Source of the DNA: Paenibacillus sp. PastM-3
GTDB lineage: Bacteria; Bacillota; Bacilli; Paenibacillales; Paenibacillaceae
Length of the DNA stretch: 64,000 bases
Reading direction: 5' to 3'
Assembly: GCF_029893965.1 (NCBI RefSeq)
Contig: NZ_JARXXP010000003.1
Span: 62,001 to 126,000, forward strand
In this document: positions 24,784-32,669 of the stretch, piece by piece
Layout: every line of letters starts with the position of its first letter
How positions within the stretch are numbered: the first letter of the stretch is position 1
Notes under the pieces: model-generated
Told to the model about the DNA's origin: nothing
The model's database searches: none
What the model saw: the letters and a program-made list of their open reading frames with translations, nothing else
Position numbers and translations under genes: made by a program

Positions 24784-25003
24784 CTAGCATAGACGTCCGG
24801 CATTCAGCCTCAAATACCAATTTATTTATAGGAGCAGGAGTGTAACAGACATGGCAAAGCATACGGCAAAATCACAGCGCAGTAGTGTAGTGTACTCGGT
24901 GTACGTCCGCAACCACAGTGAGGAAGGGAGCTTCCGCGCAGTGGAGCGCGATCTTGGGCGCATCCGCCAGCAGTCCAAAACCTGTGCTGCTGCCCGCCAA
25001 GCC

Positions 25004-25127
25004 GAAAGTCCGGATAACAGCAGCGAAAGTCCGCATTGCGCATACCGGCCCGCTGCCGGGAAACCGTGCAGCCCGGAGGCTTTTACACCAACCATAAAAG
25101 TCCGGTTAACGCACCCATTAGGTCCGG
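25004..25127. promoter_or_regulatory. Paired GTCCG direct repeats upstream of the permease operon
   Basis: GAAAGTCCG at 25004 and 25025 has cores 21 bp apart. AAAGTCCGG at 25097 and AGGTCCGG at 25120 have cores 22 bp apart. The two pairs are 92 bp apart, against 95 bp upstream of 21694, and the last core is 74 bases before the ATG (81 bases there). The repeated geometry suggests one response regulator drives both promoters. Confidence 0.62.
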
Positions 25128-25195
25128 CATCCGCCAAGGGCATGAAGATATACTTTAGGTACTTAAACAGATAAACATATTCAGGAGGGGATTTC

Positions 25196-26119
25196 ATGAG
25201 ATCCGGTCAAGCCAGTTCCGGGGGGACGCTTATGGCGGTGAAAAGAAACTGGGGGCTGTATTTGCTGCTGCTGCCTGCGGTGGTGCTGTCGCTGCTGTTT
25301 GCGTACAAACCGATGTACGGAATACTTATTGCTTTCAAGGATTACAGCCCGGCTTTGGGGATTACGGAGAGTCCGTGGGCGGGGTTCAAATATTTTGAGA
25401 AGTTTTTTAACTCCTATCAGTTCTCGAACACGATTAAGAATACGCTGATTATCAGCCTGTACAGTCTCGTAACCTTTCCGATTCCGGTCATCCTGGCGCT
25501 GATGGTGAACCAGATGCGTCCGAACCGGTTCCGGCGCTTTTTCCAGACCGTTTCGTATATGCCGCACTTCATCTCTACCGTGGTCATGGTCGGGCTGATG
25601 GTCATTCTGCTGTCGCCAAGCACAGGTCTGGTCGGCAACCTGTTCAGCCTGTTCGGCAAAGAAGCGCCCGATCTGCTCGGCTCCTCGTCGCTGTTTAGCA
25701 GTGTGTACGTCTGGTCGGATGTGTGGCAGCATGTCGGCTGGGACAGCATTATTTTTATCGCGGCATTGTCTGCGGTTGACCCGAGTCTGTATGAAGCTGC
25801 AACCGTGGACGGGGCGAGCCGCTGGCACAAGGTGCGTTATATCGATATTCCGATGCTGATGCCGACGGCGGTTACGCTGCTCATTTTGCGTGTCGGGGGG
25901 CTGCTTGGGGTTGGCTTTGAAAAAGTGTACCTGATGCAGAACGACCTCAACGCCACCTCCAGCGAAATTCTGTCCACCTATGTATACAAAATCGGCCTGC
26001 TCAGCAGCCAGTACAGCTTCTCGTCGGCCGTCAATCTGTTCAACACCGTCATTAACTTCATTCTGCTGATTATCGTCAACCAGATTTCCAAAAAGATCAG
26101 CGAAAACAGCCTGTGGTAG
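25196..26119 (+). CDS. Sugar ABC transporter permease (LplB/YteP type)
   Basis: A 307-residue CUT1 permease with six transmembrane helices. The conserved EAA loop is present near 200-220 (LYEAATVDGASRWHKVRYID, then IPML). The start follows AGGAGGGG by 7 bases. It forms the transmembrane pore with the permease encoded 15 bases downstream. No ATPase gene is in the cluster, as usual for transporters energised by a shared MsmX-like ATPase. Confidence 0.92.
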   Translation: MRSGQASSGGTLMAVKRNWGLYLLLLPAVVLSLLFAYKPMYGILIAFKDYSPALGITESPWAGFKYFEKFFNSYQFSNTIKNTLIISLYSLVTFPIPVILALMVNQMRPNRFRRFFQTVSYMPHFISTVVMVGLMVILLSPSTGLVGNLFSLFGKEAPDLLGSSSLFSSVYVWSDVWQHVGWDSIIFIAALSAVDPSLYEAATVDGASRWHKVRYIDIPMLMPTAVTLLILRVGGLLGVGFEKVYLMQNDLNATSSEILSTYVYKIGLLSSQYSFSSAVNLFNTVINFILLIIVNQISKKISENSLW

Positions 26120-26134
26120 AAGGAGGAGTTCACA

Positions 26135-27058
26135 ATGGGAGTACTTACACCTGCAGTTAAAGAGCCTAAGGGGAAAATAAAAAACAACCGCTCCTCCGAT
26201 AGTGTGATGGAAGTTGTGCTGTACGTGATTGCAGTATTGTTTCTGATTATTCTGATTTATCCGCTGTATTTTATCGTTATCGCTTCCTTCAGTGATCCTT
26301 CGGCAGTGGCCGGCGGCCAGGTCTGGCTGTTCCCGAAAGGGTTCACGCTCGACGGCTACAAGGAGCTGCTGCGCCATAATAATATCTGGATCGGTTACCG
26401 CAATACCATCCTGTATACGATCGTCGGCACGCTTATTGGTCTTGTTGTTAATATCTCGGCAGCCTATGCGCTTTCGCGTAAAGACCTGAAGGGGCGTAAA
26501 TTTCTGTCGCTGTTCTTTATTTTTACGATGTTTTTTAACGGCGGGCTGATTCCGACGTTTCTGACGGTCCGTGATTTTCATATGTATGACACGTTTCTGG
26601 TCATGGTGCTGCCGTTCTCGGTTGGCGTGTATAACATCATTGTTGCCCGCACGTTTTTTCAGACCAGTATTCCAGGCGACCTGTGGGAGGCGGCGCAGAT
26701 TGACGGATGCGGAAATCTCCGGTTTTTTACGGGGATTGTGCTGCCGCTATCCAAGGCGATTATTGCCGTGCTGGGCTTGTGGATTGCCGTCGGCCACTGG
26801 AATTCCTATTTCAACGCCCTGATCTATCTCAAAAATCCCAATCTGCATCCGCTGCAGCTGATCCTCCGCAACATCCTCATCACCAACCAGATGCAGTCCG
26901 GGATAGGTTCCGGCGAGGCGGCGCAGCTGGCGCTGCGGCTGGCTAATATGATGCGTTACTCCGTCATTATTGTGGCGACGGTTCCGATTATGTGCGTGTA
27001 TCCGTTCATCCAAAAATACTTTAACCAGGGGGTTATGATCGGCGCGGTGAAGGAGTAG
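26135..27058 (+). CDS. Sugar ABC transporter permease (LplC/YtcP type)
   Basis: A 307-residue partner permease with six helices. The EAA loop is LWEAAQIDGCGNLRFFTGIV followed by LPLSKAI. AGGAGGAG lies 8 bases before the ATG. Together with the preceding permease and the lipoprotein at 21694 it makes an oligosaccharide importer whose likely substrate is hydrolysed by the GH31 enzyme encoded next. Confidence 0.92.
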   Translation: MGVLTPAVKEPKGKIKNNRSSDSVMEVVLYVIAVLFLIILIYPLYFIVIASFSDPSAVAGGQVWLFPKGFTLDGYKELLRHNNIWIGYRNTILYTIVGTLIGLVVNISAAYALSRKDLKGRKFLSLFFIFTMFFNGGLIPTFLTVRDFHMYDTFLVMVLPFSVGVYNIIVARTFFQTSIPGDLWEAAQIDGCGNLRFFTGIVLPLSKAIIAVLGLWIAVGHWNSYFNALIYLKNPNLHPLQLILRNILITNQMQSGIGSGEAAQLALRLANMMRYSVIIVATVPIMCVYPFIQKYFNQGVMIGAVKE

Positions 27059-27104
27059 TTCTTATCGGTGCGCCGGTTTTAGCCGGAAATGAGGTCATAC
27101 CATT

Positions 27105-29633
27105 ATGGAAAATATTATGCAGGAGCAGCGGCCGCTGCCTGAACATCTGAAGCTGGCGGTGCGGCCTGCCGCCAGTCCTGAAGCGATCATTGAAGGAGCA
27201 GGCTTCCGGATTACAGTTCTCACTCCGCAGCTGCTTCGCCTGGAATACCATCCTGACGGCAGGTTCGAGGACCGGGCGACCCAGACTGTGCTTAACCGGG
27301 ATTTTCCGGTGCCGGAGTTCCGGCTGATTGATCACGGCAACAAGCTGGAGATTATTACGGAGCGGCTGCATTTGAGCTATGACAAGCAGCCATTCTCCCG
27401 CTACGGGCTTAATGTGCGTGTGCGTAACGGGTCAGGACACCTGATGGGGGTCTGGCATTACGGCGACACGCCGCAGAATCTTGGCGGTACGGCCCGGACG
27501 CTGGATAATGCGGACGGGGCGATTCCGCTGGAGCCGGGGCTGATGTCACGCGGCGGCTTTACGGTTATGGACGACAGCCGCTCGCTGTTGTTAGAGGCGG
27601 ACGGGCAGGTAACGCCGCGTGAAGCGGGCGGGACGGATCTGTATTTCTTTGGGTACGGGCATGACTATCTGGAATGCCTGAAGGATTTCTACCGGCTCAG
27701 CGGCCCGGCGCCGCTTCTGCCGCGCTATGCTCTTGGCAACTGGTGGAGCCGGTATTACCCTTACAGCGCAGATGAGTATCTGGCCTTAATGGAACGGTTT
27801 GAACAGGAGCAGATTCCGTTCTCGGTGGCGGTAATTGATATGGACTGGCATCTGGTCGATGTCGATCCGCAGTACGGCAGCGGCTGGACGGGCTATACAT
27901 GGAACCGCAGGCTGTTCCCGGACCCGCAGCAGTTCCTGGCAAAGCTGCATGAGCGGGGACTGCATGTTACGCTGAATGTTCACCCGGCAGACGGCGTGCG
28001 TGCCTTCGAAGACCCGTATCTGGCGATCGCCGGGGAGCTTGGACTGGACCCGGAAAAGGGCGATGCCGTGGAATTTGATATCACCGATCCGAAATTCCTG
28101 CAGGCCTATTTCAAATATCTGCACCATCCGCTGGAAGAGGAAGGCGTCGACTTCTGGTGGATCGACTGGCAGCAGGGTGGCGTAACCAGGGTGCCGGGAC
28201 TTGATCCGCTGTGGATGCTGAACCACTATCACTATCTGGATAGCGGCCGGCGCGGCGGCAGGCCGCTGACGTTCTCCCGTTATGCGGGGCTGGGCAGCCA
28301 CCGTTATCCGGTGGGTTTCTCGGGTGATACGATCGTCACCTGGGAATCGCTTGCGTTCCAGCCGTACTTCACGGCGAGTGCAGCAAATGCCGGGTACGGC
28401 TGGTGGAGCCACGACATCGGCGGCCATATGCAGGGCTATCTCGATGATGAGCTGGTGATGCGCTGGGTGCAGTTCGGCGTGTTCTCGCCGGTGCTGCGGC
28501 TGCACAGCTCAGCCAGCCCGTTCAACAGCAAGGAGCCGTGGCGGTTTAACCCGGTTGCGGAAGCCGCGATGAAGGAGGCGCTGCGTCTGCGGCACCGGCT
28601 GATTCCCTACCTGTACACGATGAACCGCTACGCAAGCGTGGACGGGCTCCCGCTGGTCCGGCCGTTGTACTATCATCATCCGGAGCAGCCGGAGGCATAC
28701 GGGGTGCCGAACCAGTATTACTTCGGCACAGAGCTGATGGCCTGTCCGGTCACATCACCGGTTGACCACAGAACCGGTATGGCGGAATTTACCGCGTGGC
28801 TGCCGGAGGGCCGCTGGTATGACTTTTTTAGCGGCCGGGGGTATGACGGCGGCCGCAGCATGTCATTGTACCGGAATCTGGAGAGTATTCCGGTATTGGC
28901 GAAGGCCGGGGCGATTGTTCCGCTGGCTGACCTCAGCGGATACACTTCGTCCACGGCGAACCCGCGGGAGCTGGAGGTTAAGGTGTTCGCCGGCGCAGAC
29001 GGAAGCTTCCACCTGTGGGAGGATGCGGAGGAAGCGGCGGACGTTGGGGGTATGCGGCAGGGCCGGGAGGACGGTGGAGTTGCGCCCGGAGAAGGAGAGG
29101 GCTTAGGGTCTGCAGTGGAGGGCATGAAGCACAATGCGGCTGCATCGCAGGACCGTGAGGAGAGCTGGTGCGTTACGGAGATGACTCTAAGCTGGGCGGA
29201 TACCGCCAGCTTTATGATTCATCCGGCCAGCGGTAACCTCGACGCCCTGCCTCCGCTGCGCAGCTGGAAGCTCTGCTTCGTAGGCGTAGCCGATACACAG
29301 GTGAAGGTGATTATCGGCGGTACGGAGAAGGCAGCGGATACAGCTTATGACCATTCCACGAATACGCTTGCGGTGATGATCCCTGAGACCGCAGTGTCCA
29401 CCGCGATTACGGTAGAGCTCGGCAGCGCACAGCTTGCCGTTAACCGGACAACGGAAGACGTATTCGCCCTGCTGAACCGGGCGCAGATTGAGTTCCAGCT
29501 GAAGGAGCAGATTTACGGGCTGGTGCGATCCTCTGCCACGCCGGCGGCAGCGCTGGCTTCCCTGGCTGCACTTAAGCTGGAGCAGCCGCTGTTCGGAGCG
29601 CTGTGTGAGATTTTGACGGCGGGCTTGGGCTGA
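27105..29633 (+). CDS. GH31 family α-glycosidase
   Basis: The protein has 842 residues: an N-terminal β-sandwich (1-220), a TIM barrel (about 220-560) and C-terminal β domains. The nucleophile Asp lies in DFWWIDWQQGG (near residue 352) and the acid/base Asp in FSGDTIVTWESL (near 407), followed by the family signature SHDIGGH. There is no signal peptide, so it acts on imported sugar. GH31 includes α-glucosidases, α-xylosidases and transglucosylases; which one applies is open. Residues about 640-690 (29026-29170) form a Gly/Glu-rich insert between WEDAEE and TEMTLSW, which is unusual. It ends the cluster and a hairpin follows. Confidence 0.88.
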   Translation: MENIMQEQRPLPEHLKLAVRPAASPEAIIEGAGFRITVLTPQLLRLEYHPDGRFEDRATQTVLNRDFPVPEFRLIDHGNKLEIITERLHLSYDKQPFSRYGLNVRVRNGSGHLMGVWHYGDTPQNLGGTARTLDNADGAIPLEPGLMSRGGFTVMDDSRSLLLEADGQVTPREAGGTDLYFFGYGHDYLECLKDFYRLSGPAPLLPRYALGNWWSRYYPYSADEYLALMERFEQEQIPFSVAVIDMDWHLVDVDPQYGSGWTGYTWNRRLFPDPQQFLAKLHERGLHVTLNVHPADGVRAFEDPYLAIAGELGLDPEKGDAVEFDITDPKFLQAYFKYLHHPLEEEGVDFWWIDWQQGGVTRVPGLDPLWMLNHYHYLDSGRRGGRPLTFSRYAGLGSHRYPVGFSGDTIVTWESLAFQPYFTASAANAGYGWWSHDIGGHMQGYLDDELVMRWVQFGVFSPVLRLHSSASPFNSKEPWRFNPVAEAAMKEALRLRHRLIPYLYTMNRYASVDGLPLVRPLYYHHPEQPEAYGVPNQYYFGTELMACPVTSPVDHRTGMAEFTAWLPEGRWYDFFSGRGYDGGRSMSLYRNLESIPVLAKAGAIVPLADLSGYTSSTANPRELEVKVFAGADGSFHLWEDAEEAADVGGMRQGREDGGVAPGEGEGLGSAVEGMKHNAAASQDREESWCVTEMTLSWADTASFMIHPASGNLDALPPLRSWKLCFVGVADTQVKVIIGGTEKAADTAYDHSTNTLAVMIPETAVSTAITVELGSAQLAVNRTTEDVFALLNRAQIEFQLKEQIYGLVRSSATPAAALASLAALKLEQPLFGALCEILTAGLG

Positions 29634-29710
29634 CCGCATTGGAGGTAATAACGGCGCTTAGGGTTGCGCAGACCGATTTCTTTTACCGAACCTGAATAGC
29701 TGTACAATTT

Positions 29711-29753
29711 TGCAGTTACATCCGGGAGGTCTGTCCTCCGCGATGTAACTGCA
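29711..29753 (+). terminator. Hairpin terminator after the GH31 gene
   Basis: TGCAGTTACATC (29711-29722) pairs perfectly with GATGTAACTGCA (29742-29753), and an inner GGAGG/CCTCC stem extends it. TTTTGTG follows. Confidence 0.75.
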
Positions 29754-29873
29754 TTTTGTGCGAATACTCTTTTTTATAACCATTCTCTCCCTCTTAATCT
29801 GTTAGTTAATAAGCTATTATTAAATATGTCTCCCGTTATCGGAGAAGGTGATCTGAATTCTGGAGGAATGGAT

Positions 29874-30320
29874 ATGTCTATCACATTAAGACCGGTATCT
29901 ATTGAGAATTGGTATGATTGCACCCGGCTAACAGTAAAGCAGGAACAAACCGGTGTTTTTCCAGCCCCTGTTGTTTACTGGATAGCAGAGTCCAAATTCG
30001 TTCATGACTACGAGCTTCGCGTAATCTGTTATGAGGCTTTGCCTGTAGGTTTTCTTGTTTATTGCCGAACACCTGACGCAGACGGTAACCATTGGATACC
30101 CGCACTCATGATTGATGAGAAGCATCAGGGGAGGGGCTTTGCCAAAAAAGCAATGCGAAAATTGATTGACCATATGCGTCAGCTTGGATGTCAGAGGTTA
30201 ATGATCGGCCACAGACCCGATAATCGGATTGCGGGTAATCTGTATGAATCTCTTGGGTTTCTTAGAGTAAGCGAAGAAATAATTGAAGGTGAAGTGATCA
30301 GGCTGCTTGAGCTTAACTAA
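29874..30320 (+). CDS. GNAT N-acetyltransferase (spermine/spermidine type)
   Basis: A 148-residue acetyltransferase: MSITLRPVSIENWYDCTRL, the acetyl-CoA loop LMIDEKHQGRGFAKKAM (about 75-92), then LMIGHRPDNRIAGNLYESLG. The pattern resembles BltD/SpeG-like polyamine acetyltransferases. TGGAGGA at 29861 fits the ATG at 29874 (7-base spacing) better than the ATG at 29868. It stands alone. Confidence 0.8.
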   Translation: MSITLRPVSIENWYDCTRLTVKQEQTGVFPAPVVYWIAESKFVHDYELRVICYEALPVGFLVYCRTPDADGNHWIPALMIDEKHQGRGFAKKAMRKLIDHMRQLGCQRLMIGHRPDNRIAGNLYESLGFLRVSEEIIEGEVIRLLELN

Positions 30321-30407
30321 ACCATCCTCAGCAGGCCGTAATAATAAAATATTTGCAAACAGCTTATTTAAAGCATAGAAGAAGCTTGCATTCCTTTTGT
30401 ATAGCGG

Positions 30408-30436
30408 CTATTATAGATTCATTAAGTCTGTAATAG
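30408..30436. promoter_or_regulatory. Inverted repeat upstream of the Rrf2 gene
   Basis: CTATTATAGA (30408-30417) is complementary to TCTGTAATAG (30427-30436) at nine of ten positions, 9-base gap, ending 9 bases before the ATG. It is a candidate autoregulatory Rrf2 operator. A related half-site lies upstream of the methyltransferase gene. Confidence 0.5.
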
Positions 30437-30445
30437 AGGTGGAAC

Positions 30446-30847
30446 ATGAAATACTCCAAAGCTACGAACTATGCGCTGCATACGATGCTTTTTCTGGTCG
30501 CAGCTTCCCCAGATAAGCCTGTGGGCGTGCAGCAGCTGGCGGAGCGGCAGCATGTCTCGCCGACATATCTGTCGAAGATCCTGACGAAGCTGGTGAAGGC
30601 TGGACTGATCCAGTCTGTATCCGGTGCGAACGGCGGATATCAGCTCAAGCGGAAGAAGGATGATATTTCTTTTCTCGATGTCATCCATGCCATTGAAGGG
30701 ACGGCATCGCTGTTTGACTGCACGCTGAATCACTCCAGTGAATGCCTGATCCAACAGGTGATGGTGGAAGCTGAGAACGGGATGGAAGACTACCTGCAGA
30801 ATAAGAAGATTTCCGAGCTTGCCGCAAAAGTAACGGTGGATTGTTAA
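30446..30847 (+). CDS. Rrf2-family transcriptional regulator
   Basis: The 133-residue protein has the Rrf2 winged helix (MKYSKATNYALHTMLFLVAA, then VSPTYLSKILTKLVKAGLIQ and GANGGYQL). Two cysteines (FDCTLNHSSEC, spaced by seven residues) lie where Fe-S Rrf2 proteins have ligands, but the third ligand is absent, so a cluster is doubtful; a C-terminal Cys ends the protein. It precedes a methyltransferase gene whose upstream region repeats part of its own operator. Confidence 0.85.
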   Translation: MKYSKATNYALHTMLFLVAASPDKPVGVQQLAERQHVSPTYLSKILTKLVKAGLIQSVSGANGGYQLKRKKDDISFLDVIHAIEGTASLFDCTLNHSSECLIQQVMVEAENGMEDYLQNKKISELAAKVTVDC

Positions 30848-30865
30848 CCGCCGTTATTTTTACGG

Positions 30866-30900
30866 CGCTATTATAGATATAACAAGTCTTTTAAGTCTTT
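30866..30900. promoter_or_regulatory. Second Rrf2-like site before the methyltransferase gene
   Basis: CTATTATAGAT followed by AACAAGTCT repeats the CTATTATAGAT...AAGTCT pattern at 30408-30430. It lies about 95 bases before the methyltransferase start. Shared control by the Rrf2 protein is inferred. Confidence 0.4.
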
Positions 30901-30962
30901 GTATTATTGTCGGCGTGATATTAGATATTAGCAGTTCACTAAACGAAAAGGGATGATAAAGC

Positions 30963-31865
30963 ATGAACAAGGAACTATTTGACGCTAAGGTATGGGAGCA
31001 GGCATGGAAGGAGGACCCGAAATCCTACATCAATTTGACAAGGAAGGCCGGAGTGGATCCTACCCGTTCCTTTGATTCCAAAGCGCATACGTTTAATGAA
31101 GAGGTGTTCAGTGAAGGCGGAAGACAGCGGGCAGAGCGGATTATCGGCTGGATGGAGGGGCAGGGCGTTGATTTTAACGGATTGACGGTGCTGGATATCG
31201 GCGCGGCTTCGGGCGGGTTCAGTGTCCCGTTTGCCGAGCGCGGGGCGAAGGTGACGGCCGTTGAGCCGAATGCGCTGCTGGCCGATTTGTTTGAAGACAA
31301 TAAAGCCCGTGTCAGCCCGGGAAAAGCGGAGATTACCCTGGTACGCGAAGCTTTCGAGGATATTGATCTGGCAGCCAGGGGCTGGGAACAGGCGTTTGAT
31401 CTTGTTTTTGTCTCGATGTGTCCGGCTGTGTCCGACTGGGCAGGCGCGGAGCGTGTGATCAGCTGTGCCGGACAATACTGCTATATCAGCACTTCAGCCG
31501 GCTCCAGGCGGCATAGTCTGCTGAACGAGGTGCTGCCGCTGATTACCGGGAAGACGGCTCCGCTTGGCGAAGCCTCCGAAATGGCCTATCTGCTGAATCT
31601 GCTCTACCTAAAGGACTATGCATTCGAGTCGATTGTGACCAAGGAAATGAAGAGCATGGAATACACAGTAGAAGAGGCCATTGACGAGGTGCATCAGCTG
31701 CTGAAACACCACCGCCTTGCGGACAGTGACGATACTGGGAAAATAGTTTCTGACTATATGCAAGCTACGTATCCGGATGGAAAGGTGACTGTGCAGCAGG
31801 GCGGCCGCTTCGGCAAGGTGCTGATCCGGCTGCGGGATGAGAATATGTACAGCAGAACTAAATAG
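30963..31865 (+). CDS. Class I SAM-dependent methyltransferase
   Basis: A 300-residue protein. Motif I is LTVLDIGAASGGFSVPFAER (about residues 75-95), followed by the acidic VTAVEPN and a motif around DLVFVSMCPAVSDW. The N-terminus (LFDAKVWEQAWKEDPKSYIN) is typical of a small-molecule methyltransferase group. AAAGGGATG precedes the ATG. The substrate is unknown; the neighbouring Rrf2 regulator suggests a redox- or metabolite-linked role. A strong terminator follows. Confidence 0.78.
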   Translation: MNKELFDAKVWEQAWKEDPKSYINLTRKAGVDPTRSFDSKAHTFNEEVFSEGGRQRAERIIGWMEGQGVDFNGLTVLDIGAASGGFSVPFAERGAKVTAVEPNALLADLFEDNKARVSPGKAEITLVREAFEDIDLAARGWEQAFDLVFVSMCPAVSDWAGAERVISCAGQYCYISTSAGSRRHSLLNEVLPLITGKTAPLGEASEMAYLLNLLYLKDYAFESIVTKEMKSMEYTVEEAIDEVHQLLKHHRLADSDDTGKIVSDYMQATYPDGKVTVQQGGRFGKVLIRLRDENMYSRTK

Positions 31866-31873
31866 GCTGCTTT

Positions 31874-31914
31874 AAAAAGCGCTTTGCCGGCAGGATACGG
31901 CAAAGCGCTTTTTT
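31874..31914. terminator. Terminator after the methyltransferase gene
   Basis: AAAAAGCGCTTTGCCG pairs with CGGCAAAGCGCTTTTTT, giving a 16-bp stem with an A-run before and a T-run after. It can terminate both strands and also serves the minus-strand cupin gene. Confidence 0.85.
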
Positions 31915-31949
31915 GGGGATTCAATGCTTAGCGGCATTTCAGGCCGCAT

Positions 31950-32486
31950 TTAGCCGCCTGCACCCCACACCTCCAGCAGCGGCCCCGCCTTGCCGTAAAC
32001 CGGATCGCTGTCCGGCAGCGGAACCTCCGCGATCTCGGGCAGCGCCGCTGCGAGATCCTCCGCGGTGGCCCGGCGGGTGTTGTAGTCCGCTCCACCGGGA
32101 TAAGCGCCGGCGACGCGGAAGCCGGCGGAGCTCTCCAGCCGCTTATGCGCCGTGCCGGCAGGCAGCACCAGCACATCTCCGGCCGATACCTCAAGCGTCC
32201 GGCCGGCATCCCCGCCAAGCTGCAGGCTGGCGCTGCCTGACATCACACCCAGCACCTCATGCGCGTTGCTGTGGTAATGGTGATAGCTGAACACGCCGTC
32301 CTGCCAGCTGTTCAGCCAGCCGTTGTCATTAAAGATCCGTTCGGTGTCCTCCGGCTTCTCCCTTAAAGCCCCATGATACACAATGACCGGCAGCACCGGG
32401 TTATTCGGCAGCAGGCCATCCTGCTGGAGCAGAAACGTCTCGATGGCTCCGTCCTGAATCTGCCGGACGTTATCAGCCTTTGACAT
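31950..32486 (-). CDS. Cupin protein (YjlB type)
   Basis: A 178-residue single cupin. The metal-binding motif is FSYHHYHSNAHEVLGVMSG with the later VLPAGTAHKRLE providing the last His. The fold and the tail PLPDSDPVYGKAGPLLEVWG resemble Bacillus YjlB. I chose the ATG at 32486, which has AGGAGG 8 bases upstream; an ATG 6 bases further upstream is too close. The reaction is unknown. Confidence 0.78.
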   Translation of the reverse strand: MSKADNVRQIQDGAIETFLLQQDGLLPNNPVLPVIVYHGALREKPEDTERIFNDNGWLNSWQDGVFSYHHYHSNAHEVLGVMSGSASLQLGGDAGRTLEVSAGDVLVLPAGTAHKRLESSAGFRVAGAYPGGADYNTRRATAEDLAAALPEIAEVPLPDSDPVYGKAGPLLEVWGAGG

Positions 32487-32602
32487 GATCATCGCCTCCT
32501 GTTCTTCAGATGTCATTACCCTTTACAAGCTGCAGCGCAACGGATCGTTGTCTCCGGTCCGGGAAGGGCGCAAGTGAGGTCAGCCAGCACCGCATCGGCA
32601 AT

Positions 32603-32643
32603 AAAAAGCAGCAGCCAGTCACCGGAGTGATCAAGCTGCTGCC
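32603..32643 (-). terminator. Terminator of the MarR-MFS operon
   Basis: On the minus strand GGCAGCAGCTTGATCACTCC pairs back onto GGTGACTGGCTGCTGC and runs into TTTTTATT, 25 bases past the transporter stop. Confidence 0.75.
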
Positions 32644-32669
32644 CTTTTTATTTGGAAGGTCTTATTTTC

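Noticed and set aside
24588..24803. Minus-strand frame with a repeated VLYECL hexapeptide
   Set aside because: The repeat peptide follows from the 18-bp minisatellite being a multiple of three; no convincing ribosome binding site or homology was seen.
24851..25174. Open frame of 107 codons on the plus strand with GGAGCAGGAG upstream
   Set aside because: It runs through the GTCCG direct repeats, has a basic, low-information sequence with no recognised domain, and is better explained as regulatory DNA.
25181..26581. 466-codon antisense open frame opposite the two permeases
   Set aside because: It spans two genes with clear permease motifs and has a highly charged composition unlike a real protein.
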